A DNA stretch of 58,031 bases from an uncultured Mycoplasmatota bacterium. Its GTDB lineage: Bacteria > Bacillota_I > Bacilli_A > RF39 > UBA660. Positions 1 to 9,015 of this stretch are shown here, in pieces. The stretch is taken from assembly GCA_948467605.1 (NCBI GenBank), contig CAOKET010000007.1:1-58031 (forward strand). Direction: 5' to 3'. A program made the translations under genes and the position numbers. Position 1 is the stretch's first letter; every line of letters starts with the position of its first letter. The notes beneath the pieces are model-generated. The model was not told the origin of the DNA, did no database searches, and was given only the letters and a program-made list of their open reading frames with translations.

Positions 1-1
1 A

Positions 2-29
2 CATATGATTTCTCATATGCTCTTTTTTT
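2..29 (+). terminator. Intrinsic terminator of the upstream gene
   Basis: A perfect 7-bp inverted repeat (CATATGA / TCATATG, 4-nt loop) is followed by TCTTTTTTT. It probably ends a gene left of the window; in Bacillus this neighbour is rpsU, but that gene is not visible here. Confidence 0.6.
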
Positions 30-81
30 GAGTCTATTTTTATCAAACTAACTCTTAAGCTCTTTTTTAATAGGAGGATTT

Positions 82-522
82 ATGTTAGAAAGATTGGATA
101 ATGAAATAAAAGAGGCATTAAAATCAGGAAATAAGGAATTATTAACTACACTTAGAATGCTTAAAGGTGAAGTAAAACTTGCTAGTATTAATTCTAAAAA
201 TGAAATAACAGATGATGATATAATAACAATCGCTAGTAAACAAATAAAGAATTTAAAGGGAAGCATAGAAGAATTTAAAAAAGGTAATAGAGATGATTTA
301 ATTGAAAAAGCAAATAAGGAGATAGAAATATTATCAAAATACTTACCTGTTCAATTAAGTGATAGCGAACTAGATGAATTAATAGATGATGCTTTTGATA
401 AAGTGAATCCACAATCTATGAAAGATATGGGTAAAATAATGGGTGTATTAATGCCACTAGTTAAGGGGAAGGCAGATATGTCTATTGTTAATTCTAAAAT
501 TAAGGAAAGATTAGAAAAATAA
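82..522 (+). CDS. yqeY: GatB/YqeY domain protein
   Basis: Small soluble protein of 146 residues, the usual YqeY length, helical and lysine/glutamate rich. The C-terminal part (KDMGKIMGVLMPLVKGKADM) matches the tail domain shared with GatB, a subunit of the tRNA-dependent amidotransferase that binds tRNA. The exact role of the stand-alone protein is not settled. A strong AGGAGG lies 5 nt before the ATG. A terminator follows at once, so it is probably transcribed apart from the sporulation genes downstream, although the order yqeY-yqfC-yqfD is that of Bacillus. Confidence 0.93.
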   Translation: MLERLDNEIKEALKSGNKELLTTLRMLKGEVKLASINSKNEITDDDIITIASKQIKNLKGSIEEFKKGNRDDLIEKANKEIEILSKYLPVQLSDSELDELIDDAFDKVNPQSMKDMGKIMGVLMPLVKGKADMSIVNSKIKERLEK

Positions 523-535
523 TATATAAATTATT

Positions 536-563
536 AACCAGGAACATAATACCTGGTTTTTTT
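536..563 (+). terminator. Intrinsic terminator after yqeY
   Basis: AACCAGG and CCTGGTT pair perfectly (7 bp, 9-nt loop) and run into seven Ts. It separates yqeY from the yqfC-yqfD sporulation genes. Confidence 0.85.
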
Positions 564-579
564 AATATAATTAAATAGG

Positions 580-828
580 GTGATAACTATTAAAGACACT
601 ATTAAAAACATATTATTATTTGATAATGATACTATTAAAATAACGTTAACTCCTAATAAGTTACATATAATTAATTATGATGAAATAAAAAGTTTTTCAG
701 ATACTAAAATAATAATTACTTATGATAAAGAAAAGTTAGTAATAAATGGAAAAGGGCTTATTACTAAAAAGTTAATGGATAGTGAAATATTAGTTGAAGG
801 AGTAATTATATCTATAGAACTAGGGTGA
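580..828 (+). CDS. yqfC: YabP/YqfC-family sporulation protein
   Basis: Protein of 82 residues with the beta-rich pattern of the YabP/YqfC family. In Bacillus yqfC is made in the mother cell and sits directly before yqfD, as here (4-nt gap). The start is GTG: the in-frame stop lies only 12 nt upstream and no ATG fits. The purine stretch AGGG touches the start codon, so initiation may be weak or the true start may differ slightly. Family assignment rests on size, pattern and position; sequence conservation is low. Confidence 0.8.
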   Translation: MITIKDTIKNILLFDNDTIKITLTPNKLHIINYDEIKSFSDTKIIITYDKEKLVINGKGLITKKLMDSEILVEGVIISIELG

Positions 829-832
829 TACT

Positions 833-1990
833 ATGAAAAATAATGTAGTATTAAAAATAACAGGAATTAATATAAATAGATTTTTAAGACGACTTATTAA
901 AAATGGTATAAATATATATGATTTAGATAGAGTTTCTAATAAAGAAATAATTATAACAATAAATGTTAATAATTTAGAAAAAGTACAGGAATTAAAGGGA
1001 TCTTATGAAATAAAAATACTTAAATTTATAGGATTAACTAGTATTAAGAATAAAATAAAGAAGAATTCTATTATATCTATATTTTTAATAATTAGTTTGT
1101 TATTTATTTTATTTTTATCTAATTTTATTTTTGAAATAAGAATTTATCATACTAATTCTAAATTAAAAGAGACCTTATTATTTGAACTTAAGAATTATGG
1201 TATTAAAAAGGGAGGGTTTAGAAAGAGTTTTGATGAGATATCTAAGATAAAGAATGAGATATTAGAGAAGTATAAGGATTCAATAGAATGGTTAGAAATT
1301 ACTAGAGAGGGTACTGTTTATAATATTAGGGTCGAAGAGAGAATAATAAATAAAGATACTAAGGATACTACTCCTCAAAATATTATTGCTTCAAAGCCAG
1401 GAATAATAAAAAAGATATATGCTAAAAATGGTGTAATAGTAAAAACTGAGAATGAATATGTATCAAAGGGGGACGTAATAGTATCTGGTTCTATTTACTT
1501 AAATGAAGCATTAAAGGACACTATACGGGCAGAAGCACGTGTATATGCTGAAACATGGTATACAGTTAAACTTGACTTTCCTCTTTATTATAGGGAAGAA
1601 ATAAGTACTAATAATAAGAAAACTGTATTAAATATTAGTTTTTTAAATAAAGATTATAATTTATTTGGTTTTAAAAAATATAGAAATTATAGATCAAAAA
1701 ATAAAATATTATATGAAAGTAATTTACTGCCTTTAAAAATAATGATACAACAACAACAAGAAGTAAACTTAATTGAAAACATTTATAATAAAGAAAGCGC
1801 TATAAATCAGGGAATTCTTTATGCAACTTCTAAGATAGAATCTACATTGGATGAAAATGAGTACATAATTAGCAAAAAAGTTTTGAAAAATGTAGAAAAA
1901 AATAGTACAATATATATGGAAATATTTTTTAAGGTATACGAGGATATAACATCAACTCAAAATATTATTCCACCGGAGGAGCAGTTATGA
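833..1990 (+). CDS. yqfD: Sporulation protein YqfD
   Basis: Membrane protein of 385 residues made for the spore programme. A short N-terminal soluble domain is followed by one clear membrane helix (about residues 80-100), then a large domain with the pattern TREGTVYNIRVEER and later a PGIIKKIYAKNGVIVKTENEYVSKGD stretch, in which a lipoyl/hairpin-like GD turn can be seen. This layout and length are those of YqfD. The RBS is weak (AGGGTGATACT). The stop overlaps the start of the next gene (ATGA), so the two are translationally coupled. Confidence 0.9.
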   Translation: MKNNVVLKITGININRFLRRLIKNGINIYDLDRVSNKEIIITINVNNLEKVQELKGSYEIKILKFIGLTSIKNKIKKNSIISIFLIISLLFILFLSNFIFEIRIYHTNSKLKETLLFELKNYGIKKGGFRKSFDEISKIKNEILEKYKDSIEWLEITREGTVYNIRVEERIINKDTKDTTPQNIIASKPGIIKKIYAKNGVIVKTENEYVSKGDVIVSGSIYLNEALKDTIRAEARVYAETWYTVKLDFPLYYREEISTNNKKTVLNISFLNKDYNLFGFKKYRNYRSKNKILYESNLLPLKIMIQQQQEVNLIENIYNKESAINQGILYATSKIESTLDENEYIISKKVLKNVEKNSTIYMEIFFKVYEDITSTQNIIPPEEQL

Positions 1991-2604
1991 TTAAAGATTC
2001 AATAATAAACGCATTTTCAAGATTATACCCAACTGTACTAATACTTATAGTTATTATTTGTAGTATAAGGATCGCATGGTTAATTAAAAATAATCAAAAG
2101 ATAGTTGTATATAAAGAATTGATTTCATTAGGATTTATATTATATCTATTATTTTTATATAATATAGTTACATATCAAGATGCTTATTCTGTAACAGGTA
2201 CTAGTAATTTTACTCCATTTAGAGAAATACTTAGATATAGGTTTGGAAGTGAGTTATTCTTTAAAAATGTAATAGGTAATATTGTAATATTTATGCCATT
2301 TGGTTATTTTGTATCATATTATTTAAAACCAAAAAGAGTTGGACTTATATGTGTGCTTACTTTAATTGCCTCTGCTACTATTGAGTTTACTCAATTATCA
2401 ATAGGTAGGGTATTTGATATAGATGATATATTACTTAACTTATTTGGTGGTATATTAGGATGTATAATATATATTGCTCTTTGTGCAGTAAAAAATTACA
2501 TTCCATCATTCTTTTATAAAGATGTTTGTCTTAGTATATATGTAATATTAATCGCTGCTCTTTTATGTTTTTACTTTCATAGTATAGGAATAAGACTATG
2601 GTAA
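1987..2604 (+). CDS. VanZ-like membrane protein
   Basis: A 205-residue protein with about five membrane helices. It contains the VanZ pattern NFTPF ... GNIVIFMPFGY ... IEFTQL ... R.FDIDDILLNLFGG. VanZ proteins give modest glycopeptide tolerance in some hosts; for most homologs the role is unknown, so no resistance claim is made. It sits between yqfD and ybeY, where Bacillus has phoH (ybeZ). The GGAGCAG before its ATG lies inside yqfD, with an ATGA overlap. Confidence 0.9.
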   Translation: MIKDSIINAFSRLYPTVLILIVIICSIRIAWLIKNNQKIVVYKELISLGFILYLLFLYNIVTYQDAYSVTGTSNFTPFREILRYRFGSELFFKNVIGNIVIFMPFGYFVSYYLKPKRVGLICVLTLIASATIEFTQLSIGRVFDIDDILLNLFGGILGCIIYIALCAVKNYIPSFFYKDVCLSIYVILIAALLCFYFHSIGIRLW

Positions 2605-3044
2605 AGTATGAGATATTTAATGAAACAAATAAGGAAATCCCTGAAATTAAAGTAATAGATAAAGCAATAAAGTGTGCATGCAAGTATGAAAATTTAAAGT
2701 CAGGTATTTTTAATATTATTATAGTAGATAATGATTATATACATGAATTAAACAAGAATTATAGAAATGTAGATAGACCAACTGATGTAATTACATTTGC
2801 TTTAGAGGATGATGAGATTTCAATTACATATAAATATAGGGTATTAGGCGATATATATATTTCTATAGATAAAGCAATAGAGCAATCTATGGAATATGGG
2901 CATTCGTTAGAAAGAGAACTTGCATTTTTAGCAGTACATGGATTTTTACATTTGTTAAAATATGATCATATGACTAAAGAGGATGAAAAAATTATGTTTT
3001 CAAAACAGGAGGATATATTAAATGAAATCAAAATCACAAGGTAA
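2598..3044 (+). CDS. ybeY: Endoribonuclease YbeY (16S rRNA maturation)
   Basis: Zinc-dependent endoribonuclease that matures the 16S rRNA 3' end and helps ribosome quality control. The metal site H-x3-H-x5-H is intact: H114, H118 and H124 in HGFLHLLKYDH. The ...RPTDVITFAL segment (about residues 60-69) is also typical. Length of 148 residues is normal. It overlaps the VanZ gene by 7 nt and dgkA by 23 nt, so the operon is tightly packed. Confidence 0.96.
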   Translation: MVKYEIFNETNKEIPEIKVIDKAIKCACKYENLKSGIFNIIIVDNDYIHELNKNYRNVDRPTDVITFALEDDEISITYKYRVLGDIYISIDKAIEQSMEYGHSLERELAFLAVHGFLHLLKYDHMTKEDEKIMFSKQEDILNEIKITR

Positions 3045-3420
3045 GGTTATTAAACCAAGAGGAATAAAAAGGTTTATAAATAGTTTTAAATATTCTATTG
3101 AAGGATTAATATATGCTTATAGAAATGAGCAGAGTTTATTTATTCATGTATGTATGACTATACTTGCAATAGCACTTGGTCTGCTACTTGGACTTGAAAG
3201 ATATGAATGGCTATTCTTATTTATAATAATAGGTATTATTTTAGCAGCAGAACTCATGAATACTGCAATAGAAGCAACTATTGATTTGGTTTGTAAAACT
3301 TTTAATATAAATGCTAAGATTGCTAAGGATACAGCGGCTGCTAGTGTATTTATTTTATCTATAGTAGCAATAATTGGTGGTATTTATATCTTTTTACCTA
3401 AGATAATAGCACTATTTTAA
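3022..3420 (+). CDS. dgkA: Undecaprenol/diacylglycerol kinase DgkA
   Basis: Small membrane kinase of 132 residues with three membrane helices. In Gram-positive bacteria this family phosphorylates undecaprenol and so recycles the lipid carrier for cell-wall synthesis. The conserved catalytic stretch AAELMNTAIEATID is at about residues 75-88 (E77, N80, E84). An AGGAGG 12 nt before the ATG lies within ybeY. The order ybeY-dgkA-era is conserved in Bacilli; the cdd gene often found before era is absent here. Confidence 0.93.
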   Translation: MKSKSQGKVIKPRGIKRFINSFKYSIEGLIYAYRNEQSLFIHVCMTILAIALGLLLGLERYEWLFLFIIIGIILAAELMNTAIEATIDLVCKTFNINAKIAKDTAAASVFILSIVAIIGGIYIFLPKIIALF

Positions 3421-3431
3421 GGAGATTATTT

Positions 3432-4316
3432 ATGAAATCAGGATTTGTAAGTATTGTTGGTAGACCAAATGTAGGAAAAAGTACTCTTCTTAATTGTATT
3501 ATTGGTAAAAAAATTGCTATTATTTCTGATAAGGCGCAAACTACTAGAAATAATATTCAAGGGATATATAATGATGATAATACACAGATAGTATTTGTAG
3601 ATACACCAGGTATACATAAACCTAAACAAAGATTAGGAAAATATTTAAATAAAATGGCATATTATTCAATTGATGACTTGGATATTGTATTGTTTTTAGT
3701 TGATGCTAGTGAAGGATTAGGTACTGGAGATAAATTTGTAATAGAAAGATTAAAATCAGTAAATAAACCTGTAATATTAGTATTAAATAAAATAGATAAA
3801 ATGTCTAAGGATGAAATATTAAATAAGATTGTTGAATATAAAGATTTATATGATTTTAAGGAGATTGTTCCTTTATCAGCATTAAAGAGGGATAATGTAG
3901 ATAGATTAATAGAAGTATTGCAAAAGTATTTACCAGATAATATACAATATTATGATAAGGATACGTATACTAATTCTTCACCTAGTTTTGTAATAAGTGA
4001 ACTTATTAGGGAAAAAGTTTTAAATTTAACTGAAGAAGAGGTTCCTCATTCAACAACTTGTATTGTAGAAAAATTTGAAGAAAAATCAAATATTATAAAT
4101 ATAAATGCTTGTATTATTGTTGATAGAGATTCGCTAAAAAAAATAATAATTGGGAAACAAGGAAGCATGATTAAAAAGATTGGTATACAAGCAAGAAGTG
4201 ACTTAGAGAAATTATATGGAAAACAAATATATTTGGAGTTATTTGTTAAAACTATTAAGAACTGGAGAGATAAAGAAAGAACATTACAAGAATTAGGTTT
4301 TAAAGAAATTGAATAA
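3432..4316 (+). CDS. era: GTPase Era
   Basis: Essential GTPase that binds the 16S rRNA 3' end during 30S assembly. Walker A GRPNVGKST is at residues 10-18, followed by the T-loop, VDTPG (G3), NKID (G4) and SALK (G5). The C-terminal KH domain (from about residue 200) carries GKQGSMIKKIG. Length of 294 residues is normal. The RBS AAGGAG lies 8 nt before the ATG. A 10-bp AT-rich inverted repeat follows the stop and brackets the RBS of the next small gene. Confidence 0.97.
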   Translation: MKSGFVSIVGRPNVGKSTLLNCIIGKKIAIISDKAQTTRNNIQGIYNDDNTQIVFVDTPGIHKPKQRLGKYLNKMAYYSIDDLDIVLFLVDASEGLGTGDKFVIERLKSVNKPVILVLNKIDKMSKDEILNKIVEYKDLYDFKEIVPLSALKRDNVDRLIEVLQKYLPDNIQYYDKDTYTNSSPSFVISELIREKVLNLTEEEVPHSTTCIVEKFEEKSNIININACIIVDRDSLKKIIIGKQGSMIKKIGIQARSDLEKLYGKQIYLELFVKTIKNWRDKERTLQELGFKEIE

Positions 4317-4361
4317 ATTTATAAAAATCATCACATATAATATATAGAGAGGATGATTTTT

Positions 4362-4454
4362 ATGGATAAAGATTTATTATGGTTAATGTTTAAGAATACT
4401 GGAAAGGTAGAATATTATTTAAAATATAAGGAACTTGTAGAGAAAGGAAAGTAA
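4362..4454 (+). CDS. yqzL: YqzL-like small protein
   Basis: A 30-residue ORF with a good RBS (AGAGAGG, 9 nt before ATG). Its sequence has W, F, TG, YYLKYKEL spaced as in the YqzL family, and it lies between era and recO exactly where Bacillus has yqzL. Function is unknown in the family. It is shorter than Bacillus YqzL (about 47 residues). The RBS is in the loop of an AT-rich 10-bp inverted repeat (4323-4332 / 4352-4361), which might affect its expression. Confidence 0.7.
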   Translation: MDKDLLWLMFKNTGKVEYYLKYKELVEKGK

Positions 4455-4468
4455 TATAAGTAAGTGAA

Positions 4469-5203
4469 ATGATAGATAAAGTAGAAGGTTTTATAATAAA
4501 TGAACAAAGTTATAGTGAAACAAGTAAAATAATTAATGTTTTTACTAGAAAATATGGAATAATAGGTATCCTTGCTAAAGGTGCTAAAAGAATAAAAAGT
4601 CCATTTTTTAATAAGGTTTCTAAATTTACTTATGCTTCATTTAATATACAATATAAAAAAGGAAAACTTTCTACTTTAATATCAGTTGATGTATTAGATT
4701 ATTTTAAAAATATTAAGTCAGATATTGAGAAAATAACTTATTCATCTATAATATCAGAACTTGTCAGTCAAATATGTAAGAATGAAGTAAATGATAAAAT
4801 ATATGACATTTATAGCATATGTTTAAAAAAGATTGATGAAGGGTTTTCTCCAATAGGAATAACTGACATTTTTAAATTAAGAATGTTACAATTTTTAGGT
4901 GTAGATTTAAAACTTGATTCATGTAGTATTTGTGGGTCTTTAAAGGATATAATTACTGTTTCATGTAGTAGTGGTGGTTATATATGTAAAAATTGCTACA
5001 ACAATGAAAAAATAATAAGTGAAGCAGCAATTAAATTAATAAGGGTCTTTAGATATATTGATATAGAAAAAATAACTAAATTTGATGTCAGTGATATAGT
5101 TTTATTAGAAATATCTAACTTTATTGATGAGTATTATGAAACATATACTGGTATATATTTAAAAAGCAGTAGTTTTTTGAGTATATTAGAGAGGTTGAAT
5201 TAA
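4469..5203 (+). CDS. recO: DNA repair protein RecO
   Basis: RecFOR-pathway protein that loads RecA on SSB-coated single-stranded DNA. It has an N-terminal OB-fold (about residues 1-80, with GIIGILAKGAKRIKSP), a helical middle and a four-cysteine zinc site (CSIC ... CKNC, about residues 150-180). Length of 244 residues is normal. No strong RBS is visible; 14 nt separate it from yqzL, and it lies at the end of the era operon as in Bacillus. Confidence 0.95.
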   Translation: MIDKVEGFIINEQSYSETSKIINVFTRKYGIIGILAKGAKRIKSPFFNKVSKFTYASFNIQYKKGKLSTLISVDVLDYFKNIKSDIEKITYSSIISELVSQICKNEVNDKIYDIYSICLKKIDEGFSPIGITDIFKLRMLQFLGVDLKLDSCSICGSLKDIITVSCSSGGYICKNCYNNEKIISEAAIKLIRVFRYIDIEKITKFDVSDIVLLEISNFIDEYYETYTGIYLKSSSFLSILERLN

Positions 5204-5204
5204 A

Positions 5205-5474
5205 GTAAAAAAATGTGGTAACTTTGCTGGTAAATCATTTTATGATGTTGATACAAACGAGTATACAGATTTTACAAATACAACTAATATTGAAGATGAG
5301 GTACTTCTTTTAAATCTACGTATAAAAAACTATTTTAAAAGATATAAAAAATCTTTAAATAAAAGAGTTCATTAAGAAGTAACAGATTTAATCTGGGATG
5401 AAGAATTAATTTGTAAAGTGTCAAATATAAGTAAACATAAAAAAATAAAGAAAAAGAATAGATTCAAAGATTAG
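5205..5474 (+). pseudogene. Broken small gene after recO
   Basis: One reading frame stays open for 89 codons apart from a single in-frame TAA at 5373-5375, and gives protein-like sequence on both sides (KKCGNFAGKSFYDVDTNEYT ... then EVTDLIWDEELICKVSNIS). No ATG/GTG/TTG opens the frame; only an ATT overlapping the recO stop could. I read it as a decayed gene of unknown family, with lost start and an internal stop. Chance is possible, but two coding-like halves in the same frame argue against it. The 3' end runs into the terminator shared with rarA. Confidence 0.5.
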
Positions 5475-5488
5475 AAATTCTATTCTTT
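5453..5488. terminator. Bidirectional terminator between recO region and rarA
   Basis: AAAGAATAGA and TCTATTCTTT form a perfect 10-bp stem with T-runs on both strands. It lies between convergent transcripts and overlaps the rarA stop codon. Confidence 0.75.
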
Positions 5489-6670
5489 TATTTTATCATT
5501 ATATTGTTTTATACTTTGTTCATATTTATTTTCTTTTGGAATATAGTATTTTTTACCTATTAGGTTTTTAGGCATATACTCTTGTTTTACATATCCATTT
5601 TTATAGTCATGTGGGTATTTGTAATTAATGTATGGTTCTTTTAAATAAGCAGGCATTTCTCCAAAGTTTCCATCTTCTACATCTTTCATTGCTTTATCTA
5701 TTGCTAAGTATGCTGAATTTGATTTAGGGGACGTTGCAAGTTCTATTACAATATTAGATAGAACAATTTTTGCCTCGGGCATTCCAATTCTTTCACATGC
5801 CTCAATTGCTGCCATTACTTTTGGGCCTATACCTGGATTAGCAAGACCAATATCTTCATAAGCAATTACTATCATTCTTCTATAAATGCTATCAAAATCT
5901 TCTGCTAAAATCATTCTAGATAGATAGTGAAGGGCAGCATCTGGGTCACTACCTCTTATAGATTTTTGAAAACCACTTAATACATTATAATAATTACTTT
6001 CATTTTTATCTTCTATGGAAATTGGTTTTGAATTAACATTTTTAACTGATTCAATAGTTATATTTTTATCTGATGTATAATAACATACCTCAAGTAGGCT
6101 ATATGCTGCTCGTAAATCTCCATTTGAAAGTTTTGCAATTAGTTTTATAGAATCATCATCAATATTTATATCTTCTAATGTTTTAACTGCTTTATTTAAT
6201 GCAAATATTATATCTTCTATATTTAGTGTTTTAAGTTCAAATATTTGACATCTACTTCTTATTGCAGGATTAATTGAATGAAATGGATTAGATGTAGTCA
6301 TACCAATTAGAGTTATTAATCCGCTTTCTATATGTGGTAGAAGTAAGTCTTGTTTATCTTTGTTTAATCTGTGTATTTCATCCATTATTAAAATAATTCC
6401 ATCATACATTTTTGCTTCTTCAACTACTGTATCAAAATCTTTCTTATTATTAATTGTTGCATTTAATATTCTATATTTCATATTTATATCATTAACTAGT
6501 GATAATGCTATACTTGTTTTACCAATACCTGGCTTACCATATAAAATCATTGATACTAAATGTTTGTTTTTAACAAGATTAGTAAGTACTTTATTTTCAC
6601 CAACTAAATGTTTTTGACCAATAATGTCATTTAAACTTTTTGGTCTTAATTTTATTGCTAAAGTTTCCAT
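5480..6670 (-). CDS. rarA: Replication-associated recombination protein RarA (MgsA)
   Basis: Clamp-loader-like AAA+ ATPase of 396 residues that acts at stalled replication forks. It begins with the family signature ...LAIKLRPKSLNDIIGQKHLVG, then Walker A GKPGIGKTS (about residues 45-53), Walker B ILIMDEIHR, and a sensor arginine region AIRSRCQ. The C-terminal tetramerisation region (RGSDPDAALHYLSRM ... AYEDIGLANP) is intact. Transcribed divergently from xerD. The RBS (GGTGATTCT) is modest. Confidence 0.96.
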   Translation of the reverse strand: METLAIKLRPKSLNDIIGQKHLVGENKVLTNLVKNKHLVSMILYGKPGIGKTSIALSLVNDINMKYRILNATINNKKDFDTVVEEAKMYDGIILIMDEIHRLNKDKQDLLLPHIESGLITLIGMTTSNPFHSINPAIRSRCQIFELKTLNIEDIIFALNKAVKTLEDINIDDDSIKLIAKLSNGDLRAAYSLLEVCYYTSDKNITIESVKNVNSKPISIEDKNESNYYNVLSGFQKSIRGSDPDAALHYLSRMILAEDFDSIYRRMIVIAYEDIGLANPGIGPKVMAAIEACERIGMPEAKIVLSNIVIELATSPKSNSAYLAIDKAMKDVEDGNFGEMPAYLKEPYINYKYPHDYKNGYVKQEYMPKNLIGKKYYIPKENKYEQSIKQYNDKIKE

Positions 6671-6700
6671 AGAATCACCAAAATAATTTTAACATATAAA

Positions 6701-6729
6701 TTGAAAAACGAAAATATTTACGTTATAAT
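6701..6729 (+). promoter_or_regulatory. Promoter for the xerD-murD operon
   Basis: TTGAAA, a 17-nt spacer and TATAAT give a good housekeeping promoter, 15 nt before the ATG of the recombinase gene. No further promoter of this quality is seen before murD. Confidence 0.8.
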
Positions 6730-6744
6730 TAAATTGGTGATAAT

Positions 6745-7674
6745 ATGAGTGACAAGTGGGAGGAGTTAATAAAAGATATTAATGCCAAAAAATATATGAG
6801 ATATCTAAAAATAGAAAAGGGTTATAGTATAAATACATATAATTCATACTGTAATGATATACATTCGTTAATACTGTTTACTAAGAAAGACACAACTTGT
6901 ATTACTGAGGATGATATTAAAATGTATTTAGAGCATTTGTCTAAAAAGAATATAAAAGAAAAATCTATTGCTCACTCTATGAGTGTACTTAGAGAATTAT
7001 ATAAATTTTATATAAAACATAATATTGTAGAGGTATCACCAATGCAAAATATTAAAACAATTAAAATAGGTGTTTATCTTCCAAATACTTTAACTGAAGA
7101 AGAAGTAATAAAACTACTTGATATAAATTTAGAAACTCCTTTTGATTATAGAAATAAGGCGATGCTTGAGTTACTTTATGCGACTGGTATTAGGGTTTCT
7201 GAATTAATTTCTTTAAAAATTCACGATATTAATTTTGATGAAGCAATGTTAAAGTGTACTGGAAAAGGGAGTAAAGATAGATATATACCACTTGTTGATT
7301 ATTGTTTGAAATATTTAAAAATATATATAGAAAATTATAGACCTAAATTATTGATTAAGGGTGAAAATTATTTTATTTTTGTAAATAATCATGGTAATCA
7401 AATGTCTAGGAGTGGTTTCTTTAAGATAATTCAAAAAATTGCAGAATCAAATGGTATAACTACACATATATCTCCGCATACATTAAGACATACATTTGCA
7501 ACACATCTAGTTAATAATGGTGCAGATCTTAGAACAGTACAAGTATTGCTTGGACATGAAGATATTTCAACAACAGGTATTTATACACATTTGGCCTACG
7601 ATAAAGAAAGATGCGATTACGATAATTATCATCCTAGAAGTAGAAAGGAAAATAGAAGAAATGGGAATATTTAA
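6745..7674 (+). CDS. xerD: Tyrosine recombinase XerD-like
   Basis: Site-specific recombinase of 309 residues, probably one half of the Xer pair that resolves chromosome dimers at dif; the other candidate lies at 38521-39417. An N-terminal SAM-like core-binding domain (residues 15-95) precedes the catalytic domain with all active residues visible: R in ATGIRVSEL, K in GKGSKDRYIPL, H-x-x-R in HTLRHTF, H in LGHEDISTT and Y in IYTH. RBS GGTGA. XerC/XerD naming is by best fit. The last 14 nt overlap the next gene. Confidence 0.88.
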   Translation: MSDKWEELIKDINAKKYMRYLKIEKGYSINTYNSYCNDIHSLILFTKKDTTCITEDDIKMYLEHLSKKNIKEKSIAHSMSVLRELYKFYIKHNIVEVSPMQNIKTIKIGVYLPNTLTEEEVIKLLDINLETPFDYRNKAMLELLYATGIRVSELISLKIHDINFDEAMLKCTGKGSKDRYIPLVDYCLKYLKIYIENYRPKLLIKGENYFIFVNNHGNQMSRSGFFKIIQKIAESNGITTHISPHTLRHTFATHLVNNGADLRTVQVLLGHEDISTTGIYTHLAYDKERCDYDNYHPRSRKENRRNGNI

Positions 7675-9004
7675 AGCATATGATATAAGGGGAATATATG
7701 GTGAGGATTTTGATGAGGTTCTAGCATATAAAATAGGTTATTTTTTACCAAAATTATTAAATACAAATAAGATTTTAGTTGGTATGGATATAAGATTATC
7801 TAGTAAATTATTACATGATAATTTAATAAATGGTGCACTTGATGCGGGTGCATGTGTATATGATTTAGGACTTGCAACAACACCATACGTGTATTATGTA
7901 ACTAGAACATATAATTTTGATGCATCTGTTCAAATAACTGCATCTCATAACAATAAAGAATATAATGGTTTTAAGATATCAACGACCTTATCAATGCCTG
8001 TTGGGTATGATAATGGGTTAAAGGATTTAGAGGAAATGGTTAATAATGATGAGATAATATTAGCCAAAGATAAAGGAGAAGTAGTTCCATTTAATAAATA
8101 TGATGAATATATTAGTTTCCAAAAAAATAATGCTAAAAACTATGATTCATTAAAAATAGGTATAGATTGTTCTAATGGTATGGCAAATCTTTTTATAAAA
8201 GATTTAATACCAAACGCAATATATATAAATGATACATTTGATGGAAATTTTCCAAATCATGAGCCAAATCCATTAAATAAAGAAAATCAAAAACAATTAA
8301 AAGAATTAGTTTTAAAAAATAATTTGGATTTAGGTATTATGTTTGATGGGGATGCAGATAGAGTTGCATTTGTAGATAATAAGGGTGAATTTATTTCACC
8401 AGATTTAATGATAGCACTACTTGCTGAATATTATTTAAAACAAAATAATGGTCAAAATATACTATATGATGTTAGAACAAGTAAAGCAGTTACAAACTCT
8501 ATTAAAGAAAATAATGGTATTCCAAATATTTGGAAAGTAGGGCATGCATTTGCTAAGAGAAAGATGAAAGAATTAGATGCTGTTGTTGGTGGTGAATTAG
8601 CAGGACATTATTATTTTAGGGATTTTGGATACTGTGATAGTGCGATATTAGCATGTTTAATATTACTTAATATAATTTTAGAACTTGATTCTAATGGCAA
8701 AACAATAGCAGATAAAATAAGTGAAATTATGACATATGAAACAACTGGTGAAGTAAACTTTACTATGGAACAAAAAGATGAATGTATAGATGAAATAAAT
8801 AAATATATGAAAGATAAATATGAAGTGATTCAAGAATATACTTTTGATGGTGTTAGATTAGAATTTAAGGACTTTTGGTTTAGTTTAAGAAAATCAAATA
8901 CAGAGCCATATCTAAGATTAGTTTTAGAAGCAACGTCAAAAAAAGTATTAGATGAAAAATTAGAGGAGTTAATGAATATAATTAATAAGTATAAACTTAA
9001 CTAG
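7661..9004 (+). CDS. Phosphomannomutase/phosphoglucomutase
   Basis: Alpha-D-phosphohexomutase of 447 residues that moves phosphate between C6 and C1 of glucose or mannose for glycan precursors. Motifs: phosphoserine loop ITASHNNKEYNGFK, metal loop DGDADR, sugar loop GGELAGHYYF and phosphate-binding RKSNTEPYLRL. An N replaces the usual P after TASHN. The frame is open upstream inside xerD, but homologs start at MGIFKAYDIRG, so I take ATG 7661; the 14-nt overlap suggests coupling. PMM versus PGM specificity cannot be told from sequence alone. Confidence 0.93.
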   Translation: MGIFKAYDIRGIYGEDFDEVLAYKIGYFLPKLLNTNKILVGMDIRLSSKLLHDNLINGALDAGACVYDLGLATTPYVYYVTRTYNFDASVQITASHNNKEYNGFKISTTLSMPVGYDNGLKDLEEMVNNDEIILAKDKGEVVPFNKYDEYISFQKNNAKNYDSLKIGIDCSNGMANLFIKDLIPNAIYINDTFDGNFPNHEPNPLNKENQKQLKELVLKNNLDLGIMFDGDADRVAFVDNKGEFISPDLMIALLAEYYLKQNNGQNILYDVRTSKAVTNSIKENNGIPNIWKVGHAFAKRKMKELDAVVGGELAGHYYFRDFGYCDSAILACLILLNIILELDSNGKTIADKISEIMTYETTGEVNFTMEQKDECIDEINKYMKDKYEVIQEYTFDGVRLEFKDFWFSLRKSNTEPYLRLVLEATSKKVLDEKLEELMNIINKYKLN

Positions 9005-9015
9005 GGGAGATATGT

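Noticed and set aside
4323-4361. RNA switch from the 10-bp AT-rich inverted repeat around the yqzL RBS
   Set aside because: Stem is almost only A-T, has a long loop and no conserved element; could be chance in a genome this AT-rich.
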